From contig NZ_CP015110.1 in the NCBI RefSeq assembly GCF_001612555.1, positions 1,054,001 to 1,118,000 on the forward strand: a DNA stretch of 64,000 nt, read 5' to 3'. A program made the translations under genes and the position numbers. A model generated the notes under the pieces. The model did not search any database. It was not told the origin of the DNA and saw only the letters and a list, made by a program, of their open reading frames with translations. Of the stretch, positions 56,224-64,000 are shown piece by piece (the first letter of the stretch is position 1; every line of letters begins with the position of its first letter). The stretch comes from Acinetobacter sp. TGL-Y2. GTDB lineage: Bacteria > Pseudomonadota > Gammaproteobacteria > Pseudomonadales > Moraxellaceae.

Positions 56224-56433
56224 CTTATTTGCTGTAATAATCCAGCTTAAAACGAATGCTAGAAACTCGACAGCCGTATTAATAGAAAGCTTTGTTGCAA
56301 AAATAGAGCATTTTAAAAAGTTTAAATCTATTTTTCAGATTGTTTATATAAAAACAAACTGTTTTACCTATTTCATGTTTTGCTCTACTATGGCTGTATT
56401 CAATAAACATTTACTCCTTTGGAGACGTTAGCC

Positions 56434-57999
56434 ATGTTAGATCAAAATACTTCCGCACAACTTAAAACACTTCTTGAACGCTTAGAAAGCCCTATCGAAA
56501 TCGTGGCAACCTTAAATGATTCTGATAAATCAAAGCAAATTAAAGAATTGGTAGAAGAAGTCGCAGCTTTATCTGCATTGGTGACTGCACGTTTCGACGG
56601 TACAAATAGCCGCGCACCAAGTTTTGGTATCGCGAAAATGGGTGAACAACCTCGTGTTAATTTCGCAGGTTTACCCATGGGTCATGAGTTCACCTCGTTA
56701 ATCTTAGCATTGTTACAAGTATCAGGTTATGCACCAAAAGTCTCTGATGAAGTCTTGGCGCAAATTAAAGATTTGAATATAAAAGCTGACTTTGATGTAT
56801 TTGTATCGTTGAGCTGTCATAACTGCCCAGACGTGGTTCAAGCACTCAACTTGATTGCAATTAACAACCCAGGCACAACAGCAACCATGATTGATGGTGC
56901 ATTCTTCCAAGATGAAGTTGAAGAACGTAAAATCATGGCCGTTCCGATGTTGTTCCAAGACGGTGAGCATATTGGTCAAGGTCGTATGACTTTGGAAGAA
57001 ATCATTGCCAAGTTAGATACCAACTCTGCTGCGAAAGACGCTGAGAAATTGAATGCCAAAGAAGCCTTTGATGTATTGGTGATTGGTGGTGGTCCTGCAG
57101 GGAATACCGCAGCCATCTATGCTGCTCGTAAAGGCATCAAAACAGGGATCGTAGCTGAGCGCATGGGTGGTCAAGTCATGGATACCATGGACATTGAAAA
57201 TTTCACTTCAGTGCAAAAAACACAAGGTCCTAAGTTTGCAGCCGAAATGGAAGCACATGTACGTGAGTACGGTGTCGACATCATGAACCTGCAACGTGTG
57301 AAATCAATTGTGGGTGCAGACCAAACTACGTATGGCAATGTTGAAATCACTTTGGAAAATGGTGCAAAACTTGAATCGAAAACCGTGATCCTCTCTACAG
57401 GTGCACGTTGGAGAGAAATGAATGTACCAGGCGAGCAAGAATACAAAACTCGTGGTGTTGCCTACTGCCCGCATTGTGACGGCCCACTGTTTAAAGCTAA
57501 ACGTGTTGCGGTGATCGGTGGTGGTAACTCAGGTGTAGAAGCGGCGATTGATCTTGCAGGGATTGTTGAGCATGTAACACTGGTTGAATTTGATACCAAA
57601 CTTCGTGCTGACCAAGTGCTTCAAGACAAATTGAATAGCTTACCCAACACCACTGTGATCAAAAATGCCTTATCGACAGAAGTGGTGGGTGATGGCAAAC
57701 AAGTAACTGCTTTGAAATACAAAGACCGTGCAACTGATGAAGAACATACGGTTGAACTTGCAGGGATCTTTGTACAAATTGGTTTGTTGCCGAATACGGA
57801 TTTCTTAAAAGACTCGAATGTTGAACTGAGTAACCGCGGTGAGATCATCATTAATGATCGTAACGAAACCAATGTCAAAGGAGTATTTGCTGCAGGTGAC
57901 TGTACCACTGTGCCTTATAAGCAAATCATTATTGCCACAGGTGAAGGCGCAAAAGCATCATTGTCTGCTTTTGATTATATGATCCGTTCGGGGCAGTAA
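56434..57999 (+). CDS. ahpF: alkyl hydroperoxide reductase subunit F
   Basis: AhpF is the flavoprotein that moves electrons from NADH to the peroxidase AhpC. The 521-residue protein has an N-terminal double thioredoxin fold with CxxC at [10 protein letters not shown], then FAD-binding [15 protein letters not shown], the redox-active CPHC in [12 protein letters not shown]-binding [15 protein letters not shown] and the final [13 protein letters not shown]. All redox cysteines are present. I chose the ATG at 56434, preceded by GGAGA. ahpC is not adjacent, unlike in E. coli. OxyR control is likely from family knowledge, but I cannot identify a convincing site. Confidence 0.93.
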   Translation: MLDQNTSAQLKTLLERLESPIEIVATLNDSDKSKQIKELVEEVAALSALVTARFDGTNSRAPSFGIAKMGEQPRVNFAGLPMGHEFTSLILALLQVSGYAPKVSDEVLAQIKDLNIKADFDVFVSLSCHNCPDVVQALNLIAINNPGTTATMIDGAFFQDEVEERKIMAVPMLFQDGEHIGQGRMTLEEIIAKLDTNSAAKDAEKLNAKEAFDVLVIGGGPAGNTAAIYAARKGIKTGIVAERMGGQVMDTMDIENFTSVQKTQGPKFAAEMEAHVREYGVDIMNLQRVKSIVGADQTTYGNVEITLENGAKLESKTVILSTGARWREMNVPGEQEYKTRGVAYCPHCDGPLFKAKRVAVIGGGNSGVEAAIDLAGIVEHVTLVEFDTKLRADQVLQDKLNSLPNTTVIKNALSTEVVGDGKQVTALKYKDRATDEEHTVELAGIFVQIGLLPNTDFLKDSNVELSNRGEIIINDRNETNVKGVFAAGDCTTVPYKQIIIATGEGAKASLSAFDYMIRSGQ

Positions 58000-58010
58000 T
58001 TCTCAAACCG

Positions 58011-58041
58011 CAGGGTCAATATCTAAAGGATGTTGACCCTG
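58011..58041 (+). other. perfect 9-bp hairpin downstream of ahpF
   Basis: Stem CAGGGTCAA/TTGACCCTG with a 13-base loop, 12 bases after the ahpF stop. No T-run follows, so it may be an RNA-stabilising stem and not a terminator. Confidence 0.6.
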
Positions 58042-58087
58042 AAACAAGTTAAAAAAGTATCAGATCAATTAGATACTCTCATTTTAC

Positions 58088-58125
58088 AGGAACTTCGGAC
58101 GCTAACATCCAAGTTCCTTTTTTTA
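58088..58125. terminator. terminator between ahpF and azoR
   Basis: Stem AGGAACTT/AAGTTCCT with a 15-base loop followed by seven T on the plus strand. It lies between convergent genes. Confidence 0.8.
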
Positions 58126-58129
58126 TGTC

Positions 58130-58801
58130 TTAGATTGTTCTTTTATCTTTAAGTAGTAATTGCTCCACTAAAGTATTCACTTCTAATTCCGCTTGCAGAA
58201 TGGATTCAGCGAGCTTATCGCCACCATATTCTTGGTATTCAATCGCAATGTCATGAAATTGCTGAATGCCAATAAAGTTGAAAGCAGTTTTAATCGAAGG
58301 CTCTACATGGTTTTGAAATGGAGCATACTCATCAAAGTCATGGCCACCTCGCGAGGATAAAATCACCATGACTTTGTTATTATTTAATAAGCCAATATAG
58401 GGTTGATCAAGTGTTCCATCAAAACGATAGGTTTTGTTTATACGAACAATATTATCAATATAAGCTTTCAGGTGTGCAGGAGGTCCAAAATTATACATTG
58501 GCACGCCTACAACAATAATATCTGCCCAATGCAGTTCTTTTATCAATAGATCACTTAATGCAAGATGCTGTTGTGCTTCAGTTTGCGATTTGGCATAGCC
58601 AAATTCAGAAATTAACCATTGTTCATCGATTAACTTGGGAGGATTTTTTCCTACATCACGATGCTTAATGATGCTATCGGGTTTGTTGGATAACCAAGTA
58701 TTGACAAATAATTCGGTGAGTCTTCTTGTTTGAGATCCATGAGGAACTTGACCCGCAATGCCTGTACGTGGGCTTGCATCGATTCTTAAAATATTTGTCA
58801 T
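58130..58801 (-). CDS. FMN-dependent NADH-azoreductase (AzoR-like)
   Basis: A 223-residue flavodoxin-like fold protein. The phosphate loop is RIDASPRTGIAGQV, followed by the FMN-contacting VPMYNFGPPAHLKAYIDNI and SSRGGHD. These match AzoR, which reduces azo bonds and quinones with NADH. It is divergent from a LysR regulator with 116 bases between the starts, a common layout for regulator-controlled quinone reductases. The exact substrate is unknown. Confidence 0.82.
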   Translation of the reverse strand: MTNILRIDASPRTGIAGQVPHGSQTRRLTELFVNTWLSNKPDSIIKHRDVGKNPPKLIDEQWLISEFGYAKSQTEAQQHLALSDLLIKELHWADIIVVGVPMYNFGPPAHLKAYIDNIVRINKTYRFDGTLDQPYIGLLNNNKVMVILSSRGGHDFDEYAPFQNHVEPSIKTAFNFIGIQQFHDIAIEYQEYGGDKLAESILQAELEVNTLVEQLLLKDKRTI

Positions 58802-58917
58802 ATGCTTTACTCGAATGAAAAATTCACTTCGAGTATGGGATTCAGACGATCACGTCACAAACGATTAAAATGTATGTTATAACTGAATTTGATTCATCTA
58901 TAAAAATTACAACCAAT

Positions 58918-59802
58918 ATGCAAATCCAATATTCCCTTGAGCAATTGCTGGCTTTTCAATATGTCGCAGAGGATTTAAGTTTTAAAAAAGCTGCGGAGCG
59001 TCTACATTTAACACCGACAGCACTCAGTCATAGAATCAAGAAACTAGAATTAGCCTTAGAGCTAAAATTATTTGAAAGACGAACACGAAAAATTATTTTG
59101 ACTGCTGAGGGGGAATTCTTACTTAAGCATGTACAGGCAGGTTTTGTACAGATTCAGCAAGCCATTGACCATCTTCAGGCACATAAACAAAGATTATTTA
59201 CGATTACAACTATTCCAACTTATGCGACAGAATGGCTGATTCCATATTTACCAGATTTGCAAAGGCTTTATCCTGAAGTGATGTTTAGAGTTCATGCCAG
59301 CTACGACGTTGTGAATATGCATACTGGGCAATATGATCTTGCTATTCGGTATGGTATGGGCGGCTATCAAGATCTCCGATCAAGCTTATTGGCAAAAGAT
59401 GAATATATTGCAGTGTGTCATCCTTTCTTACTAAAAGAGCCAGTTAAATGGGATGCTGTGCCACTCATTCACTTTTCTTGGGGAGATGAGTATTGTCCTA
59501 AACGCATTAATTGGCAAAAGTGGTATCAACAACAGGATCTACACATTGATTCATCACAACGACAGGTTTTTTATAACGAAGAGGGACATGCCATACGAGC
59601 AGTATTGGCAGGTCAAGGCGTTGCATTATTGAGTAAAGTAGCAGTGGCACACTATCTTAAAAATGGCAGCTTAGTTCAGGTCTCTCCATTGGGGCTTGAA
59701 GCCTTAGATTATTATTTTGTTAGCCTGCTAAATGTAGATAAATTGACGCTAGACATTGAAGCATGGTGTAGAGAAAAGTTACTAAAAACCTTAGACAGAT
59801 GA
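58918..59802 (+). CDS. LysR-family transcriptional regulator
   Basis: The protein has the LysR plan: an N-terminal winged HTH (LLAFQYVAEDLSFKKAAERL, HLTPTALSHRIKKLE, LFERRTRKIILTAEG) and a periplasmic-binding-like effector domain of the GcvA group (TIPTYATEWLIPYLP, GQYDLAIRYG, VLAGQGVALLS). I chose the ATG at 58918 because the usual HTH begins a few residues later; an ATG at 58870 would add 16 residues. It probably controls the divergent azoreductase gene from the shared 116-base region. Confidence 0.85.
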   Translation: MQIQYSLEQLLAFQYVAEDLSFKKAAERLHLTPTALSHRIKKLELALELKLFERRTRKIILTAEGEFLLKHVQAGFVQIQQAIDHLQAHKQRLFTITTIPTYATEWLIPYLPDLQRLYPEVMFRVHASYDVVNMHTGQYDLAIRYGMGGYQDLRSSLLAKDEYIAVCHPFLLKEPVKWDAVPLIHFSWGDEYCPKRINWQKWYQQQDLHIDSSQRQVFYNEEGHAIRAVLAGQGVALLSKVAVAHYLKNGSLVQVSPLGLEALDYYFVSLLNVDKLTLDIEAWCREKLLKTLDR

Positions 59803-59996
59803 ATCATTCACAATGATGCTGGCTGATGAGTATAAATATATTTTGAATGCATAAGTCTAAACATGAAGTATTTCTACCTTGGATTTCAGTTTGCATTTAA
59901 ATTGGTCAATATTTTCATTTTTTTTTTAATTAAGCCAATTGCATCTCAAATAATCTGTTTAATATAAATCTAAAATAAAGATAATGAGAGAATGGC

Positions 59997-60920
59997 TTGA
60001 ATACTCTAGCAATTAAGATTACCCCACGCGCTGTTGATTTTAACTTTGACCAATCTTCAATACATTGGATTCCCAATGATCCATTTTCATCGCACACTTA
60101 TAATGCGATTAATCTGCTGCTTCCTGCAGGTGAGTTTTGGTTTTGCCGTGTCTTCAATAAAGCTTTACCCTTAATTCAAGATGAGACATTAAAAATCGAC
60201 GTGAAAGCATTTATTAAACAAGAAGCAACTCATGCACGTGCGCATATTGTAGGTCAGAAATTCATGCAAGCTCATGATTATGATCTAAAAAAAGGATTAA
60301 ATACTGCTGAAGCGATCTTCGGACAGTTACTTTCAGATCGGCCCTTTGGTTTGGCTTTATTTAACAATAAGTTGATTGAGTCATATTGGTTGATCACCCG
60401 TGTGGGCATCATTGCTGCTATTGAGCATTTTACGGGGGTTATTGGTCAATGGACGCTTGATCATAGCAGCAGTTGGGATAAAAATAATGCTGACCCTGAA
60501 ATGAGCGATTTGTTTCGATGGCATTTGGCTGAAGAAGTCGAACATCGAAGTGTCGCATTTGATTTATTTCATCATCTGCTCCAGAACAAATTCGGTTTTT
60601 ATATTTCACGCCAAGTATTAATGGCAGCTGTCTTTCCTATCTTTATGTATTTGATGGTCGATATTGGGCGCAGTCTAGCACGTCAAGATAGTCTTGAAGA
60701 CATGCAGAAACTTGCCAAAGCCAATATCTTTAAAATGTTGTGGGAGTTACAGCGGACAGGGCGTAGAACAGGAAATGTTCCCACATTTACCTTTTTAGCC
60801 AAATCTGTGGTGCGCTGGTTATCGCCGAGTTTTCATCCTGAATCTGAAGGTAACACTGAACAGGCACTGGCATATTTTAAAGTTTCACCTGCTGTACGAG
60901 CAGCTCAAGTTACAACCTAA
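59997..60920 (+). CDS. PF10118-type predicted metal-dependent hydrolase
   Basis: The 307-residue protein has ferritin-like Glu/His pairs on helices: IKQEATHARAH, LIESYWLITRVG, AAIEHFTGV and HLAEEVEHRSVAFD. This is the pattern of the PF10118 predicted metal-dependent hydrolase family, which lacks a proven reaction. A C-terminal hydrophobic stretch (AAVFPIFMYLMVDIG) suggests membrane association. The start is a TTG at 59997 with GAGAG eight bases upstream; I see no better ATG. It appears monocistronic. Confidence 0.75.
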   Translation: MNTLAIKITPRAVDFNFDQSSIHWIPNDPFSSHTYNAINLLLPAGEFWFCRVFNKALPLIQDETLKIDVKAFIKQEATHARAHIVGQKFMQAHDYDLKKGLNTAEAIFGQLLSDRPFGLALFNNKLIESYWLITRVGIIAAIEHFTGVIGQWTLDHSSSWDKNNADPEMSDLFRWHLAEEVEHRSVAFDLFHHLLQNKFGFYISRQVLMAAVFPIFMYLMVDIGRSLARQDSLEDMQKLAKANIFKMLWELQRTGRRTGNVPTFTFLAKSVVRWLSPSFHPESEGNTEQALAYFKVSPAVRAAQVTT

Positions 60921-60935
60921 ACATTAAAAGAATAG

Positions 60936-60967
60936 AAAGCCAAAGTGTCTCCATACACTTTGGCTTT
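60936..60967. terminator. hairpin terminator after the PF10118 gene
   Basis: Stem AAAGCCAAAGTG/CACTTTGGCTTT with an 8-base loop. The T-run after it is short, but the long stem and position support termination. Confidence 0.7.
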
Positions 60968-61098
60968 GAGCGCTGTCTTTTTATTTTCTTATTCTTTTTT
61001 GTTTTAGGCACTTCCAATGTCGAAACATAGAGCGCTGTTGTTATTCATCTCGCTATTTAGCGTTTAACATTTTAAGCCTATCTGTTGCTCAGACACGA

Positions 61099-61365
61099 TC
61101 AGGAAGCAAGGGGTGGGATTAGTAGATTTAAAGCCTTAAATTTTTCCAGAAGTTGTTGCTCACTCTCTTTATATTCAGGATGTTGCTCAATGCAATTGAT
61201 TGGACAGACATCCACACAGGTTTGTGTTTTATAAAAACCGACACATTCGGTACAGCGTAAAACATCGATTTGATAAATTTTATCGCCTTCGGAAATGGCA
61301 TCGTTGGGGCATTCTGGCGTACACATATCACAGTTGATACATTGCTCAGTAATTTTCAAAGCCAT
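61099..61365 (-). CDS. YfhL-type 2[4Fe-4S] ferredoxin
   Basis: An 88-residue electron carrier. The first cluster motif is CINCDMCTPECP; the second is CTECVGFYKTQTCVDVCP, with an insertion between its cysteines that marks the Allochromatium/YfhL-type ferredoxins. A short helical C-terminal tail follows. It lies 72 bases downstream of trhP on the same strand, so the two are probably one unit. It may supply electrons to the TrhP reaction; this is inferred from gene order and the Fe-S dependence of that pathway. Confidence 0.88.
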   Translation of the reverse strand: MALKITEQCINCDMCTPECPNDAISEGDKIYQIDVLRCTECVGFYKTQTCVDVCPINCIEQHPEYKESEQQLLEKFKALNLLIPPLAS

Positions 61366-61437
61366 TGCATTCTCAAGTTAAATTTATCCTACTGATTCTC
61401 AAAAAACCTCGACACTCTTCTAAACATTCACAACGCA

Positions 61438-62829
61438 CTAACTTGCGACATACGCCAATGAAGGTGCTGAAATGTCGATGTTTGAGCTTGGCAAATGCCG
61501 AATGAGTAGGGCATAACTCATATCCACTTCAGCGGGTACAGGAACATAAACCAGATGACCTGAGCCTTTAGCTTCAAGAATTGCATTGCCTTTTTGATCA
61601 TTCATCGAGATTAAGTCAAAAATGATGTTTCCAGAGGGTGTCATCAGCTCTAAAGTATCACCAACGACAAAGCGATTTTTGACCTCAATTTTGATGTGAT
61701 CACCGCATTGCTCTAGCACTTCACCGCAAAATATTTGATGATCAAAACGTGAAGATCCGTGTTCATAGTTTTGATATTCACTGTGCACATGACGACGTAA
61801 AAAACCTTCGGTATAACCACGGTTGGCTAAACCCTCTAGCTGAGTCATCAGTGTGGGATCAAAAGCCTTGCCTTTTAAGGCATCATCAATTGCTTTACGG
61901 TAAATTTGAGCGGTACGTGCACAATAAAAATAAGATTTGGTACGACCTTCAATCTTAAGCGAATGAATGCCCATTTGGGTTAAGCGCTCGACATGTTGAA
62001 CAGCACGTAAGTCTTTCGAGTTCATAAAATAGGTGCCGTGCTCATCTTCTTCAGCGGCAAATAAATCTTCATCATTTCGTTGCAATAAGACAGGCTGATC
62101 AAATTGATGCTGCAGTTGCATGTGCACTTCATCTGCATCTTTTGAGCAACAGTCAGAAGATCTATTTTTAACGGGAATAACATCACCCGTTGCATCTTCT
62201 TCGGCGTCTAAAATTTTGTATTCCCAACGACACGCATTGGTACATGCCCCCTGATTGGCATCGCGTTTATTCATGTAGCCAGACAACATGCAACGTCCTG
62301 AGTACGCCATACAGAGCGCACCATGCACAAAGACTTCAATTTCCATATGAGGGACTTGGGTTTTAATTTCTTCAATTTCATCGATGGATAATTCACGTGA
62401 CAAAATGACGCGAGTTAAACCCATATTTTGCCAAAATTTCACCGTCGCCCAATTGATCGCATTGGCTTGCACAGATAAGTGAATATCCATTTCTGGAAAA
62501 TGCTCACGCACCATCATGATTAAACCTGGATCAGACATAATCAGTGCATCGGGTTGCATTGCAATAATGGGAGTTAAATCTCGAATAAAGTTTTTGAGCT
62601 TGGCATTATGCGGCTGGATATTCACCACTACATAGAATTTTTTACCCAAGTCATGCGCTTCAGCAACGCCAATTTTTAGATGCTCATGATCAAATTCGTT
62701 ATTACGCACGCGTAAGCTATAACGTGGCTGACCAGCATAAACCGCATCTGCACCATAGGCAAAAGCATAACGCATATTTTTAAGCGAGCCAGCAGGAGAG
62801 AGTAGCTCTGTCACATGGGAAAGGGTCAT
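61438..62829 (-). CDS. trhP: tRNA 5-hydroxyuridine synthesis protein TrhP (YegQ, U32 family)
   Basis: TrhP (YegQ) is required for oxygen-independent, prephenate-linked hydroxylation of wobble U34 in several tRNAs. The 463-residue protein has the U32 signature: ELLSPAGSLKNMRYAFAYGADAVYAG, given here as position about nt 62740-62815, then EVFVHGALCMAYSGRCMLSGY, and the cysteines in NQGACTNACRWEY. An insertion with CCSKDADEV lies before SLKIEGRTKSYFY. The cysteines suggest a metal or Fe-S site. Length and motifs match YegQ and not the shorter RlhA or UbiU/V members. Confidence 0.88.
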   Translation of the reverse strand: MTLSHVTELLSPAGSLKNMRYAFAYGADAVYAGQPRYSLRVRNNEFDHEHLKIGVAEAHDLGKKFYVVVNIQPHNAKLKNFIRDLTPIIAMQPDALIMSDPGLIMMVREHFPEMDIHLSVQANAINWATVKFWQNMGLTRVILSRELSIDEIEEIKTQVPHMEIEVFVHGALCMAYSGRCMLSGYMNKRDANQGACTNACRWEYKILDAEEDATGDVIPVKNRSSDCCSKDADEVHMQLQHQFDQPVLLQRNDEDLFAAEEDEHGTYFMNSKDLRAVQHVERLTQMGIHSLKIEGRTKSYFYCARTAQIYRKAIDDALKGKAFDPTLMTQLEGLANRGYTEGFLRRHVHSEYQNYEHGSSRFDHQIFCGEVLEQCGDHIKIEVKNRFVVGDTLELMTPSGNIIFDLISMNDQKGNAILEAKGSGHLVYVPVPAEVDMSYALLIRHLPSSNIDISAPSLAYVAS

Positions 62830-63000
62830 CAGATTAAAGGCATACTAAAATATGGCTTTATTGTAAGTGTTTGAAAAATAGATTCAACCTAGTAAATAAC
62901 TCGGGATTAGGGCAAGTTTTAATTTAAATATCGCAAAACAGATTTAACTCAGCCAGTATATATGGAGGTTCGAATATGCATATGTGTGAGTGTGTTGAGC

Positions 63001-63300
63001 ATGGATCAAATTGATTTTTTTAAATGTCTTGCAGATCGAACGCGTTTAGATATTTTGATATTCATCGTGAAACAAGGTGAGCGCTGTGTCTGTGACTTCA
63101 TAGCTGTAATGAATTTGAGCCAACCGAAAATTTCACGATATTGAACATTCCTTCACGCCACACAAATTATCCAAGACCGACATCTAGGGCAGTGGATCTA
63201 TTACAGCTTACATGCGGATTTATCGACATGGTGTACAGACGTTTTAAATCGAATCGCGCAGGAGAATTCGCGTTTTGAATCGGATGCATTTAATACCTAA
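63001..63300 (+). pseudogene. arsR: ArsR-family regulator with internal stop
   Basis: From the ATG at 63001 the frame reads DFFKCLADRTRLDILIFIV, then the metal-binding ERCVCDF (arsenic-type CxC), the recognition helix LSQPKISRY, a TGA at 63142-63144, and then in the same frame IIQDRHLGQWIYYSLHADL to a TAA at 63300. The single stop splits an otherwise complete winged-helix ArsR repressor at the end of its recognition helix. It is followed by a decayed arsC, so a former ars operon is the likely origin. Confidence 0.85.
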
Positions 63301-63363
63301 ATACAAACCAATATTTATAACTAAATCATTGGATTAATTGTGAATTTTTATTTTAATGTATAG

Positions 63364-63810
63364 AAAAATAACTGCCGTAGCATCTTGTCTGAAACGATCT
63401 TTAATGCTAGAGAATCCGAAGGTTGGAGCACTTGTAGTGCGAGTCAGCCTTCTGGACAGGTCAATCCGTTGAGTCTAGAGACTTTGGAAAAACTTAGAAT
63501 CTCGACCGAAAATCTATGGAGTAAAACCATGGAAGAGTGTGAGCAGTTTAATCCACAAGTGGTGGTGACGGTGTGTGATTCCGCCGCTCAAGAAGCATGT
63601 CCTTTATATCTGGGAAGTGCAATTAAAGTGCATTGACGACTTGATGATCCATCACATTTAGACTTGCCACATGAGGAAAAAATGCAGGCATTTATGCAGA
63701 CTGTTGAGCATATTCAGCGCAGATTTGATGCTTTTTTTGCGCTTGATATTCAGTATTTGGGCAAAGAACAATGGATTCTAGAAATTCAAGATATTGCTTC
63801 AATTCAATAA
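63364..63810 (+). pseudogene. arsC: arsenate reductase (LMW-PTP-type ArsC), decayed
   Basis: The frame enters at KNNCRSILSE, the remains of the catalytic P-loop (C-x5-R region, normally ..ANSCRSIL), so the first ten or so residues are gone. QPSGQVNPLSLETLEKL, VVVTVCDSAAQEACPLY and IKVH follow. A TGA at 63634-63636 replaces the usual Trp after KVH. The frame continues with DDPSHLDLPHEEKMQAF to a TAA at 63810. The last 190 bases of the window hold nothing I can identify. Confidence 0.85.
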
Positions 63811-64000
63811 TCCATGCAGTGATGGATGAGAATTTGATGAAATTTGCTTAGAAATCGATTGTATTTTAAATGCCAATCTAACAACAAAAATGCATTGTGT
63901 ATTCTTAAGCCTTTTTCTATTCAAAATAAATCAGTAAAAGATCATCTATCGCGTCTATTTAAATATAAGTTGTTGTGAGTTCTGAACGTATAACACGCTC

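Noticed and set aside
61128..61331. Alternative frames inside the ferredoxin gene and other long antisense frames (for example within purM, yejB and the permease).
   Set aside because: They lack ribosome sites and recognisable motifs and lie wholly inside well-supported genes, so they are treated as chance frames.

Overview
The window looks like a chromosomal segment of an Acinetobacter (Moraxellaceae) genome. It is AT-rich. It carries an RNase HI-DnaQ fusion gene, a single LolC/E-type permease next to lolD, a VgrG cluster without structural T6SS genes, two CSLREA proteins with GlyGly-CTERM tails, ComEC, and insertion sequences of the IS30, IS5 and IS3 families. The genus call is inference from gene content; no rRNA gene is present.

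Layout. 1-5.5 kb: a BON-domain protein (5' end outside the window), an alpha/beta hydrolase, nudC, a ChpA-N-terminus-like protein and the rnhA-dnaQ fusion. 5.7-14.7 kb: a very long LysM-rich lytic transglycosylase (mltD) leading into yejABEF, a peptide ABC importer. 14.7-18.3 kb: an old-yellow-enzyme oxidoreductase, a YiiX-type papain-like protein and a haem-oxygenase-like iron redox gene broken at an A9 tract. 18.6-21.1 kb: four identical tRNA-Glu genes in two promoter units, separated by an amino acid permease and a decayed ORF. 21.6-26.7 kb: a UPF0178 protein, a DMT permease whose stop codon is abutted by an IS30 element, a PilZ protein, and lolF-lolD.

26.7-37.3 kb is the accessory region. 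It holds an IS5-type element with a -1 frameshift site, a decayed 1053-bp IS, an IS3 relic, and a minus-strand VgrG cassette: VgrG with a C-terminal transthyretin-like domain, a predicted HHVVP-type nuclease effector, its likely immunity protein, and a second immunity paralogue split by a 1054-bp IS with a clean 9-bp target duplication. A 55-codon fragment resembling an HsdR/helicase C-terminus lies upstream of vgrG.

37.4-64 kb returns mostly to core genes: comEC, an LpxL/LpxM-type acyltransferase, sppA, purMN, a PerM-type transporter and hda. Two tandem CSLREA/GlyGly-CTERM surface proteins and a three-gene TelA-type operon follow. Next come a DsbA-like protein without active-site cysteines, a quinone oxidoreductase, ahpF, an azoreductase/LysR pair, a ferritin-like PF10118 protein, and a ferredoxin followed on the same strand by trhP (yegQ). 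The window ends in decayed arsR and arsC genes.

The candidates I consider least characterised are the effector/beta-propeller-like immunity pair, the TelA-type operon and the paired rhombosortase-type substrates. All product calls come from motif recognition alone; no database search was possible.
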